Origin: Chitinophaga pinensis
GTDB taxonomy: Bacteria; Bacteroidota; Bacteroidia; SXHM01
Direction: 5' to 3'
Length of the DNA: 16,308 nt
Assembly (NCBI GenBank): GCA_945889235.1
Contig: CAMDBK010000033.1
Coordinates: forward strand, 1 to 16,308
In this document: positions 6,783 through 14,100 of the stretch, piece by piece
How the letters are laid out: each line of letters opens with the position of its first letter
How positions within the stretch are numbered: the stretch's first letter is position 1
Translations under genes and position numbers: made by a program
Notes under the pieces: model-generated
What the model was told of the DNA's origin: nothing
Seen by the model: the letters and a program-made list of their open reading frames with translations, nothing else
The model's database searches: none

Positions 6783-6790
6783 CAAATATA
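6783..6790 (-). promoter_or_regulatory. -7 element for the glycine-zipper protein gene
   Basis: The minus strand reads TATATTTG, an exact TAnnTTTG match, 36 bases upstream of the GTG start at 6746. It sits only 3 bases from the plus-strand -7 box of the peptidase promoter, so polymerases on the two promoters would overlap. No clear -33 TTG at standard spacing was found. Confidence 0.45.
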
Positions 6791-6796
6791 AACCCT

Positions 6797-8026
6797 ATGC
6801 TCAACAAATTTTTTCATTTCATACTTTTTCTTTTTGTAGCCCAACTCTCGGTTGCGCAATCAACAGATGATGTTATCCGCTCGCTTAAAAATGACGTCAC
6901 CTATTTAGCAGATGATAAATTAGAAGGCAGGGAAACAGGAACAAAAGGAGCTGAGCTTGCGGCAGATTATATTTCAAAACGTTTTGCAGAGCTTGGTTTA
7001 CAACCGAAGGGAGATAACGCAACATTTTTTCAGGTGTTTAATCAAAAACCAAAAGGTGTACATGGCGAAACACTTCCAGACAGTGTGAAAGAAATATCGG
7101 TGAAAAATGTAATTGGTTTTATTGATAACGGTGCTGCAACAACTGTAGTTATCGGTGCGCATTACGACCATTTGGGTTATGGTGATGAAGGTTCATTGAA
7201 TACAGGTGAGAAAGCCATACACAATGGTGCTGATGATAATGCCAGTGGAACTTCTGCTTTGCTTCAAATTGCAAAAGATTTGAAAGGAAAGAACGCTAAC
7301 AATAATTATCTTCTCATTGCTTTTTCGGGTGAAGAAAAAGGGTTGTGGGGTTCTAATTATTATTCAAAAAATACAACCATTCCTGTTACTTCCATCAATT
7401 ATATGATTAACATGGATATGGTTGGAAGACTTGCAGAAAACAAGCTTGCTATCTATGGAACAGGTACTTCACCTGTGTGGAATGATTTGCTGAAAAAAGT
7501 AATTCCCGATACGATTAAATTAACTAAAACCGAATCAGGAATTGGCCCAAGCGACCACACTTCGTTTTACCTGAAAGATATTCCTGTGCTGCATTTTTTT
7601 ACCGGTCAGCATGCCGATTATCACAAGCCTTCTGATGATGTTGATAAAATCAACTTCAGCGGAATTGTAGCTGTAATCAACTTCATTGAAAAAGTAATTA
7701 CAGAACTGAATGATGATGATAAACTTGCTTTTACAAAAACCAAGGAAGAAGACAAAGCAAGCACACCTGCATTTAAAGTTACATTAGGTGTTATGCCCGA
7801 TTATATGTTCAGCAGAATAGGAATGCAGATTAGTGCAGCGCGTGAAGGTAAACCCGCTGCCAATGCAGGTTTGATTGCAGGTGACATTGTAATTAAAATG
7901 GGCAAGACGAATGTTGCCGATATGCAAACCTATATGCAGGCACTCAGCCTTTACAAAGTTGGAGATAAGGTAAAGGTAGTTGTGCTTCGTGACGGAAAGA
8001 AGAAAATAGTGAAAGTGGTGTTTTAA
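6797..8026 (+). CDS. Secreted M28-family zinc peptidase with C-terminal PDZ domain
   Basis: A 409-residue exported aminopeptidase-like enzyme. Signal peptide: MLNKFFHFILFLFVAQLSVAQ with cleavage near A20. The M28 domain covers about 24-300. Its motifs are L-E-G-R-E-T-G-T-K-G, G-A-H122-Y-D124-H, G-A-D146-D-N-A-S-G-T, F-S-G-E179-E180-K-G-L-W-G-S, N-M-D207-M-V-G-R and D-Y-H276-K-P-S-D-D. These supply all five zinc ligands and the catalytic Glu. Residues about 325-409 form a PDZ domain (S-R-I-G-M-Q-I, G-K-P-A-A-N-A-G-L-I-A-G-D-I-V-I-K-M-G), a fusion frequent in Bacteroidota. The start at 6797 is chosen because it begins the signal peptide and follows a promoter; the longer in-frame ATG at 6686 lies inside the divergent gene. 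The 3' end overlaps the convergent membrane-protein gene by 4 bases. Substrate specificity is unknown. Confidence 0.9.
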   Translation: MLNKFFHFILFLFVAQLSVAQSTDDVIRSLKNDVTYLADDKLEGRETGTKGAELAADYISKRFAELGLQPKGDNATFFQVFNQKPKGVHGETLPDSVKEISVKNVIGFIDNGAATTVVIGAHYDHLGYGDEGSLNTGEKAIHNGADDNASGTSALLQIAKDLKGKNANNNYLLIAFSGEEKGLWGSNYYSKNTTIPVTSINYMINMDMVGRLAENKLAIYGTGTSPVWNDLLKKVIPDTIKLTKTESGIGPSDHTSFYLKDIPVLHFFTGQHADYHKPSDDVDKINFSGIVAVINFIEKVITELNDDDKLAFTKTKEEDKASTPAFKVTLGVMPDYMFSRIGMQISAAREGKPAANAGLIAGDIVIKMGKTNVADMQTYMQALSLYKVGDKVKVVVLRDGKKKIVKVVF

Positions 8027-8397
8027 GTCTTACTTTTTTCTGAACGTAAACAGAAATACGTCCACATAGCTGAAGCGAAATCAATCAAGCCGAAAACAAT
8101 GAGCTTCCACGAGAGCCAGCCAAGAAAAATAAAAATGGTGATATAAATAATCACTGCACAACGGGCATAAACAGTCAGCAGTATAAATTCGCCTATTCTG
8201 CGCCACCCGCTCATAAAGTAAAAAAAAGCAAGGTAAAGAAGGAATACACCCATCACTCGCACATAATTATCCTGCGAAGGTTCAAGCCCGAAAACACCCA
8301 ACGAAAAATCAGGAGCTATCATAATGGTGGCGCCAATAATTAAGAGATAAACAGAAAAAATCATCATTGATTTTTCTGATTGTTTCATCGTGCTCAC
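8023..8397 (-). CDS. Small four-helix integral membrane protein
   Basis: A 124-residue protein with about four transmembrane helices (roughly 10-28, 45-65, 70-92 and 96-117), separated by short loops with G-L-E-P-S-Q-D-N-Y and S-G-W-R-R. The C-terminus is charged (L-R-S-E-K-S-K-T). It resembles small uncharacterised bacterial membrane proteins; no catalytic motif is evident. The longest form begins with GTG (8395-8397), overlapping the stop of the NYN gene by 4 bases (GTGA). An ATG at 8388 (residue 4) is an alternative. The overlap implies translational coupling with the NYN-LOTUS gene. Function unknown. Confidence 0.75.
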   Translation of the reverse strand: MSTMKQSEKSMMIFSVYLLIIGATIMIAPDFSLGVFGLEPSQDNYVRVMGVFLLYLAFFYFMSGWRRIGEFILLTVYARCAVIIYITIFIFLGWLSWKLIVFGLIDFASAMWTYFCLRSEKSKT

Positions 8398-9206
8398 TCT
8401 TTATTCTTTACATAAATCAGTTTAATCCTGCTTTTTGGATTTGGGTTTGAACGTTGTTCAATTTCAAATTTTCCGGTGGAATGAATAAGCGGTGTCAATT
8501 TTTCAAAACCGTAATTGCGCGAGTCAAAGTTGGGTTGTTTCTTTACTAAGAGTGAACCTACATCACCCAGAAAAGCCCAGCCATCTTCTTCAGCAGCATC
8601 TGTAACAGTTGAGGCAATAAGCTTTATTACTTCGGGAGTTATTTTTTCTACTTCATCTTTTTCTTCATCAACAGAAACACGGGATTTTATATCTCTTACT
8701 ATCGGTTGTTCAACTGTAGTTGCGAGTTTTGATTTTACATCTTTGGCAGGCGCTATAAAAGGGCGCGAGCGTTTCTTCAATATTTCTATATAGATGAATT
8801 TATCGCAGGCAACTATAAAAGGATTTGGGGTTTTCTTTTCGCCAATTCCAAATACTTTCATTCCGGCTTCGCGCAGGCGGGTTGCCAGGCGTGTAAAATC
8901 ACTGTCGCTTGATACAATGCAAAATCCGTTTACTCTTTCTGAGTAAAGTATGTCCATTGCATCAATAATCATGGCTGAGTCGGTTGAGTTTTTTCCTACG
9001 GTGTAGCCGTATTGCTGTATAGGCGTAATTGCGTTTTCAAGCAAAACATTTTTCCAGCGTTCAAGATGTGGTTTTGTCCAGTCACCATATATACGTTTGA
9101 TGGTGGGGTTGCCGTATTTGGCTATTTCTTCCATCATTTCCTTTATGTAGGCTGAGGGTATATTATCACCGTCAATAAGTACGGCTAATTTTAATTCTAT
9201 TTCCAT
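8394..9206 (-). CDS. NYN-domain (PIN-like nuclease) protein with C-terminal LOTUS/OST-HTH domain
   Basis: A 270-residue cytosolic protein. Residues about 5-145 are a NYN domain of the LabA/DUF88 type, a PIN-like fold predicted to be a metal-dependent RNase. It has L-I-D12-G-D14-N at the first strand, N-S-T-D76-S-A-M-I-I-D82 and V-S-S-D101-S-D103-F, the expected acidic metal-binding residues. A basic, low-complexity linker (about 145-185) leads to about 190-268, where T-P-E-V-I-K-L-I-A, G-W-A-F-L-G-D-V-G-S-L-L and F-E-K-L-T-P-L-I match the OST-HTH/LOTUS winged-helix RNA-binding domain. This pairing is known from bacterial LabA-like proteins and eukaryotic MARF1. The likely role is RNA cleavage or turnover; the target is unknown. 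It is coupled to the downstream membrane protein and separated from the cold-shock gene by a terminator. Confidence 0.88.
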   Translation of the reverse strand: MEIELKLAVLIDGDNIPSAYIKEMMEEIAKYGNPTIKRIYGDWTKPHLERWKNVLLENAITPIQQYGYTVGKNSTDSAMIIDAMDILYSERVNGFCIVSSDSDFTRLATRLREAGMKVFGIGEKKTPNPFIVACDKFIYIEILKKRSRPFIAPAKDVKSKLATTVEQPIVRDIKSRVSVDEEKDEVEKITPEVIKLIASTVTDAAEEDGWAFLGDVGSLLVKKQPNFDSRNYGFEKLTPLIHSTGKFEIEQRSNPNPKSRIKLIYVKNKE

Positions 9207-9246
9207 TTTTTTAGCTTTTTGCTATTAGCTATTGGCTTTTAGCTTG
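9207..9246. repeat. Short degenerate TTAGCT/TTGGCT repeat
   Basis: The intergenic stretch before the NYN gene contains closely spaced copies of TTAGCTTTTTGC, TATTAGCTATTGGC and TTTTAGCTTGG, a degenerate direct repeat of about 7 and 14 bases built on TAGCT. It is probably non-coding. I have the impression that similar repeats are scattered in Bacteroidota intergenic DNA, but this cannot be verified here. Confidence 0.4.
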
Positions 9247-9260
9247 GTTAATTTATATTT

Positions 9261-9296
9261 AAAAAAAAAGCTCCCCGTTTGGAGAGCTTCTTTTTT
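9261..9296 (-). terminator. Intrinsic terminator of the cold-shock gene
   Basis: On the minus strand GAAGCTC then TCC-AAAC-GGG then GAGCTT folds into a hairpin (AAGCTC pairing with GAGCTT, plus an inner CC/GG pair, one mismatch). It is followed by nine consecutive T residues (A-run 9261-9269 on the plus strand). The other strand has CTTCTTTTTT after the stem, so the element may work in both directions. It lies 25 bases past the cold-shock stop codon. Confidence 0.8.
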
Positions 9297-9320
9297 CATT
9301 AAATGTGTTTATGTAATTAA

Positions 9321-9512
9321 TTAAGCAAGCTTAACGTTTACTGCATTTAATCCTTTTTTGCCTTCTTGAAGCTCAAAGGTAACTTGGTCATTTTCTCTAA
9401 CCTCGTCTTTCAGACCTGTTACGTGCACAAAGTGCTCTTTTCCTGATCCGTCTTCTTTAATAAAACCAAAACCTTTAGCGTTGTTAAAGAATTTTACTGT
9501 TCCTGTGTTCAT
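9321..9512 (-). CDS. Cold-shock domain protein (CspA family)
   Basis: A 63-residue single cold-shock domain, an OB-fold RNA chaperone binding single-stranded RNA and DNA. RNP1 is visible as K-G-F-G-F-I (13-18) and RNP2 as H-F-V-H-V (27-31; V-F-V-H is usual, so the first position is His here). It begins M-N-T-G-T-V-K-F-F-N and ends N-A-V-N-V-K-L, as in the family, with normal length. It is monocistronic, with its own promoter box (9545-9552) and terminator (9261-9296). The 5' leader is short (about 25 bases) and AT-rich, not the long structured leader of E. coli cspA. Confidence 0.95.
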   Translation of the reverse strand: MNTGTVKFFNNAKGFGFIKEDGSGKEHFVHVTGLKDEVRENDQVTFELQEGKKGLNAVNVKLA

Positions 9513-9544
9513 TTTAATTGTTTGTTAATTGTTAATAATGAGCG

Positions 9545-9552
9545 CAAAGATA
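9545..9552 (-). promoter_or_regulatory. -7 element of the cold-shock gene
   Basis: The minus strand reads TATCTTTG, an exact TAnnTTTG match, 32 bases upstream of the csp ATG (9512). Transcription would start near 9538. No TTG lies at the standard -33 spacing. The rest of the 9513-9668 gap is AT-rich and presumably also holds the promoter of the divergent 9669 gene, for which I see no convincing box. Confidence 0.5.
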
Positions 9553-9668
9553 GAATATTATTTCATTGGATTTACATTTACATTAAATAATTACCCATTT
9601 ATACTACTATTTTTACTTCTCGTGGTCATAAATAGTCATTATTTTTACCCGCAAAATCAGCCTATTTT

Positions 9669-10613
9669 ATGAAAAAAATCTTCCTCTTACTTAGTATCAT
9701 ATCGTTCAGCAGCTATGTTACTTCGCAAACCCGTCCTGCAATAACAGTAACCGATTGGGGTGAACTGTATTCAACCTATACACTTACTGAGGATGACGAA
9801 AAAATAATTAAAGAACAAAGTTCATCCTCGGAACTTTCAAAATTCAAGAGTGCATACACAGAAACTCAGTGGCCATCAGCAATTAATACCCTTGAGGGAA
9901 GAAATGCAAACCGCAATAAAATGTATGACTATCATCTTTATAAAATAGCTGAACTTTCAGGTGGTGAAATTGCAGTTGTTGCACCTGCAGGTGAAAATAA
10001 ACATATGCCCGAAGGAATGTTAGCAGATAAGGACCTTTATTTTATTGTGGGTCAGGCCGGTTTTGGAGGACAGCAAAAAGCGGTTGAAGATATTCCTGAC
10101 CTTTCTTCACTTGAAGATGATTATTATGGTTTAGAAGAACAAGTTTATGTAGCCCCTGATTACAGTGGTTTAAAAACGTTTGATGAACAGTTTAATGCGC
10201 TGTTGCAGGAATGCGAACAGGATTTTGAAGGTATCTGGGGTCAGGAATTATTTGATGACAGTACTGCTATTGAACAATATCAAAGTAAAATTCTGCCCGA
10301 AGGTGCACAACTTGCAACTGTTACCCTTGATTACAGTTACACCTATTCGTTTTGGGCTAATTACGGAACATTTGATAATCTGACTAAAGCCAAAAAAGCA
10401 TATACAGAACTTGTTGCAAAAGTGACAGGCGCTAAACCGGAATGTTGTGAGCTAAACCCATTGGGCGAAACAGTATCTGACACATTGACTTATACATCCT
10501 GGTCTGTAACATATCCTCCAATATATATGGAAGTTCAGGTAAGTAAAGCTATAGACCCAATTCAGGGAAAACCTTTTTATGAATTGTTTTTGGGTATAAG
10601 TAGTGATTATTGA
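9669..10613 (+). CDS. Acidic exported protein of unknown function
   Basis: A 314-residue protein I do not recognise. Signal peptide: MKKIFLLLSIISFSSYVTSQ, cleavage probably near S19/Q20. The mature part is strongly acidic (for example E-D-I-P-D-L-S-S-L-E-D-D-Y-Y and E-C-E-Q-D-F-E-G) and rich in Tyr. Features that may matter: a stretch with M-Y-D-Y-H-L-Y-K-I-A-E-L, V-A-P-A-G-E-N-K-H-M-P, and an adjacent Cys pair in P-E-C-C-E-L near residue 260. No repeat, membrane helix or catalytic signature stands out. It stands alone: divergent from the cold-shock gene and convergent with the RNase remnant. Secreted or periplasmic location is inferred from the signal peptide. Confidence 0.75.
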   Translation: MKKIFLLLSIISFSSYVTSQTRPAITVTDWGELYSTYTLTEDDEKIIKEQSSSSELSKFKSAYTETQWPSAINTLEGRNANRNKMYDYHLYKIAELSGGEIAVVAPAGENKHMPEGMLADKDLYFIVGQAGFGGQQKAVEDIPDLSSLEDDYYGLEEQVYVAPDYSGLKTFDEQFNALLQECEQDFEGIWGQELFDDSTAIEQYQSKILPEGAQLATVTLDYSYTYSFWANYGTFDNLTKAKKAYTELVAKVTGAKPECCELNPLGETVSDTLTYTSWSVTYPPIYMEVQVSKAIDPIQGKPFYELFLGISSDY

Positions 10614-10630
10614 TTTGTTAAAAGGGAAGA

Positions 10631-10662
10631 GTTGGAATAATAAATAAAAGTATTTATCCAAC
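10631..10662. terminator. Candidate hairpin between convergent genes
   Basis: GTTGG ... CCAAC flanks an inner ATAAATA-AAAG-TATTTAT stem with a 4-base bulge on the 5' side. It sits between the stop of the exported-protein gene (10613) and the stop of the RNase remnant (10671). There is no strong T-run after the stem, so termination is plausible but not certain. Confidence 0.4.
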
Positions 10663-10670
10663 AATCAGTT

Positions 10671-11018
10671 TCACTTCAGTATAAACTCATCATTCAGCTT
10701 TGGAATAAGAACTTCTGTTTTTAGTTCATCCTGAATTTTGACACGAAATGTTTCCTGGGCCTGCGGCTCGCCATGCACGAGGAAAATCTTTTTTGGTTTC
10801 GTTTTAATTTTCTCCATCCATTCCAGCATCTCATGCTGGTCGGCATGAGCTGAGAGCGAGGTGATTTCTCGTATGGTAGCTTTTACCTTGTAATATTTCC
10901 CATACATCTTCAGTTCAGTAGCACCTTCTTTCAATGCTCTGCCGCGCGTTCCTTCTGCCTGATATCCTACCAGCAATATGGTGTTCCTTTTGTCTTCGAT
11001 GTATACTACCTTTGTGGC
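10671..11018 (-). pseudogene. C-terminal remnant of a beta-CASP metallo-beta-lactamase-fold RNase
   Basis: The open frame gives about 115 residues matching only the C-terminal end of beta-CASP/RMMBL metallo-hydrolases. It contains D-K-R-N-T-I-L-L-V-G-Y-Q-A-E-G-T-R-G-R-A, then L-S-A-H-A-D-Q-H-E-M-L-E-W (a beta-CASP motif with its His) and I-F-L-V-H-G-E-P-Q-A-Q (the last His motif). Intact family members are about 450 residues and carry an N-terminal H-x-H-x-D-H metal site, which is absent. Upstream, the frame meets TAA at 11019-11021, and I found no continuation of the family sequence in the other minus frames up to 11105. No ATG begins the fragment; only a TTG at 10974-10976 could, and that would start inside a conserved strand. 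It therefore appears truncated, by rearrangement next to the adhesin gene or by an assembly join, and should be inactive as a nuclease. Confidence 0.8.
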
Positions 11019-11102
11019 TTATCGATGATTGCAGTGTTATTGCGAACTTTTTTAAATGTTGAACGTAAGGATGCGTAATAAGCAAAGATTTTATGTCCTG
11101 AT

Positions 11103-14100
11103 ATGAGTTGTTTTTACCCGCGTGTTTCGTTGATTTCATCTGCATTTTCATTTAAATTAATACCGTCTTTAACCGGTGTTTTTTTAATTTCCATTTTATC
11201 ATGGTTAAGCCCGTCATCACTACATGCCCAGTCGGTTTGTACTGGTGCTCCAACATACACCATCAATTTAACAGGAAATCCTGACAGTATCTGGACCAGC
11301 CCCAATGTACAAAGAGCCGGATCGTGTTGTGTTCCCCCCGATAATAATTGTGTTCAGTTTATTATAACTCTGGATCCGGGTGCAGAAGGTATTACTTTCA
11401 CTGTAGTCACTGGTGCTGTGCCCCCGGGAGCCTTATTTTATCAGATCAATTGCGGTCCTCAGACACCGGTAGGCACTCAGGTTTGTTTATCAGGAGTTGG
11501 TCCACACGTTATAACTTTCTGCAAACCGGGTAATAACAATAATACGTATCGCATTACTTCTATAAAAAAACCACAGGTTGAAGCTGACTTATATGTTAAT
11601 GATGGTTGTTATGGTCAGCTAAGAGCTTACAATATTGTAGAGTCTAGTTTAACCTGGCAAACTGTTTATCCCGGAACACCGGGACAGTATAATTCTTATT
11701 TAAGTTGCCTATCAGGCTGCGATACCATTAATGTTCAGGCAGGAGTGGGACATCCTCCTTTTATCAGGATAAGAGCATGTGGTCAGTTGGTAAGTCAGTG
11801 TATTAACCAGATTGGATGCGATACTGTAACCGTGACATTTAGTCCGGCAATGACAGTTTCTATTACACCTGCAACGGCTTCCTATTGTCAGGGTAGTGCA
11901 GGAGCAGTTTTAACAGCTGTTCCATCCGGGGGGACCCCTCCTTACGGTTACTCATGGTCTAACGGAGCAACTACTCAATCTATAACTGCAGTTGCAGGAA
12001 CTTACACAGTTACACTTACAGATGCGTCAAACTCCATTTGTTCTGCTCCAATAACTGCAACAAGAACAGTTGTCCAAAATCCAAGACCAACAGTAACGAT
12101 TGCTCCTGCTGCTGTAACAATTTGCACAGGTGGTTCGGCAACATTTACTGCAAGTGGTGCAAGTACGTACTTATGGAGTAATGGAGCAACAACTGCGAGT
12201 ATTACTGTATCTCCAGCAAGTACCACAACTTACACAGTAACCGGCACCAATGCATTTGGTTGTACAAATACAGCTTCAGCAACAGTTACTGTAAATGCCG
12301 GAACCCCTGTTACAGCAACTATTACCAGTTTTACAAATGTTACTTGTCCGGGAGGAACAAACGGTTCAGCAACTGTAACAGCAACAGGTGGAACTACACC
12401 TTACACTTATTTATGGAGTAACGGACAAACAACACAAACTGCAACCGGACTTGCAGTTGGAACTTATACAGTAACTGTTACAGCAGCTAATGCTTGTCAG
12501 GGAAGTGCTTCTATTACAATAATTCAGGTTGACAATGTTCTGCCAACTGCAGTTTGCCAAAACATTACTGTTAACTTAAGTGCAGGAGGAACTGTAAGTA
12601 TTACGGCTGCACAGATTAATAATGGATCAACTGATAACTGCGGAATCACATCCATGACAGTTACGCCCAGTTCATTTACCTGTGCTAATCTTGGAGCAAA
12701 TACTGTTACACTTACAGTTTTTGATGCTGCAGGAAATTCTCGTACATGTACAGCAACTGTAACTGTTGTTGACAATATTTTTCCGACAGCAGTTTGCCAG
12801 AATATTTCTGTAAACCTGAGCGCTGGCGGAACAGCTTCTATAACTGCTGCGCAAATTAATAATGGCTCGAGCGATAATTGCGGAATAGTTTCAATGACTG
12901 TTTCGCCCTCATCTTTTACGTGTGCTAACAGAGGAGCGAATACTGTTACACTTACTGTTACTGATGCAAGCGGAAACGCATCAACCTGTACAGCTACAGT
13001 TACTGTTGTTGATAATATAGCACCTACTGCAATTTGCCAGAATATTTCAGTTAATTTAAGCGCAGCAGGAACCGCAACAATTACAGCTGCTCAAATAAAT
13101 AATGGCAGCAGCGATAATTGCAGTGTTTCATTATCAGTAAGCCCAAGTTCTTTTACCTGTGCAAATGTTGGAGCCAACACAGTTACTTTAACTGCAACTG
13201 ACCCTGCGGGAAATTCTTCTACATGTACAGCGACAGTTACAATAAATGATGTAACAGTTCCTACAGCAGTTTGTCAGAATATTACTGTTCAACTCAATGC
13301 TGCAGGAACTGCTTCTATTTTAGCTTCACAAATTAATAACGGAAGTTCAGATGCCTGTGGAATTGCTTCAACATCAGTTTCGCCTTCTTCTTTTACCTGC
13401 GCTAACGTAGGTGCAAACACCGTAACGTTAACAGTAACAGATGTAAACGGAAATACTTCAACCTGTACGGCTACAGTTACTGTTCAGGATAATATTGTTC
13501 CTGTAGCTGTTTGTCAGAATATTACTGTTCAACTGAATGCTGCGGGAACTGCTTCTATTACTGCAGTACAAATCAATAACGGTAGTTCTGATGCATGCGG
13601 AATTGCATCACTGTCAGTTTCGCCTTCTTCTTTTACTTGTGCTAACGTTGGTGCTAATACTGTAACGCTGACAGTAACAGATGTAAACGGAAATGTATCT
13701 ACCTGTACGGCTACTGTAACTGTTCAGGATAATGTTGTTCCTGTTGCGGTTTGCCAAAATATTACTGTTCAACTGAATGCTGCGGGAACAGCTTCTATTA
13801 TAGCTTCACAAATTAATAACGGAAGTTCAGATGCCTGCGGAATTGCTTCGGTTACTGTTTCACCTTCTTCATTTACCTGTGCTAACGTAGGAGCTAATAC
13901 TGTTACACTAACCGTAACTGATGTTAACGGAAATACATCTACTTGTACTGCTACGGTTACTATCCAGGACAATATTGTTCCGGTTGCTGTTTGTCAGAAT
14001 ATTACTGTTCAACTCAATGCTGCAGGAACTGCTTCTATTACTGCAGCGCAAATCAATAACGGAAGTTCTGATGCGTGCGGTATTGCTTCCTTGTCGGTTT

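Noticed and set aside
6686..6796. N-terminal extension of the M28 peptidase from an ATG at 6686
   Set aside because: The extension overlaps the divergent gene's signal-peptide region, lies upstream of an exact -7 box, and would place 37 charged residues before a clear signal peptide starting at 6797.
8515..8793. Plus-strand 92-codon open frame rich in Ser and Thr
   Set aside because: It is antisense to the NYN-LOTUS gene and has no start context or recognisable domain.
10671..10976. The RNase remnant as a complete small gene starting at a TTG (10974-10976)
   Set aside because: That start falls inside the conserved N-T-I-L-L-V-G-Y-Q strand; family similarity continues upstream to about 11018, so it is a truncation and not a short gene.
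11019..11151. Minus-strand frame upstream of the RNase remnant as a frameshifted continuation of that gene
   Set aside because: None of the three minus frames shows the expected S-S-G-M-A-T-G-G-R or metal-binding motifs, so a simple frameshift does not explain the missing part.
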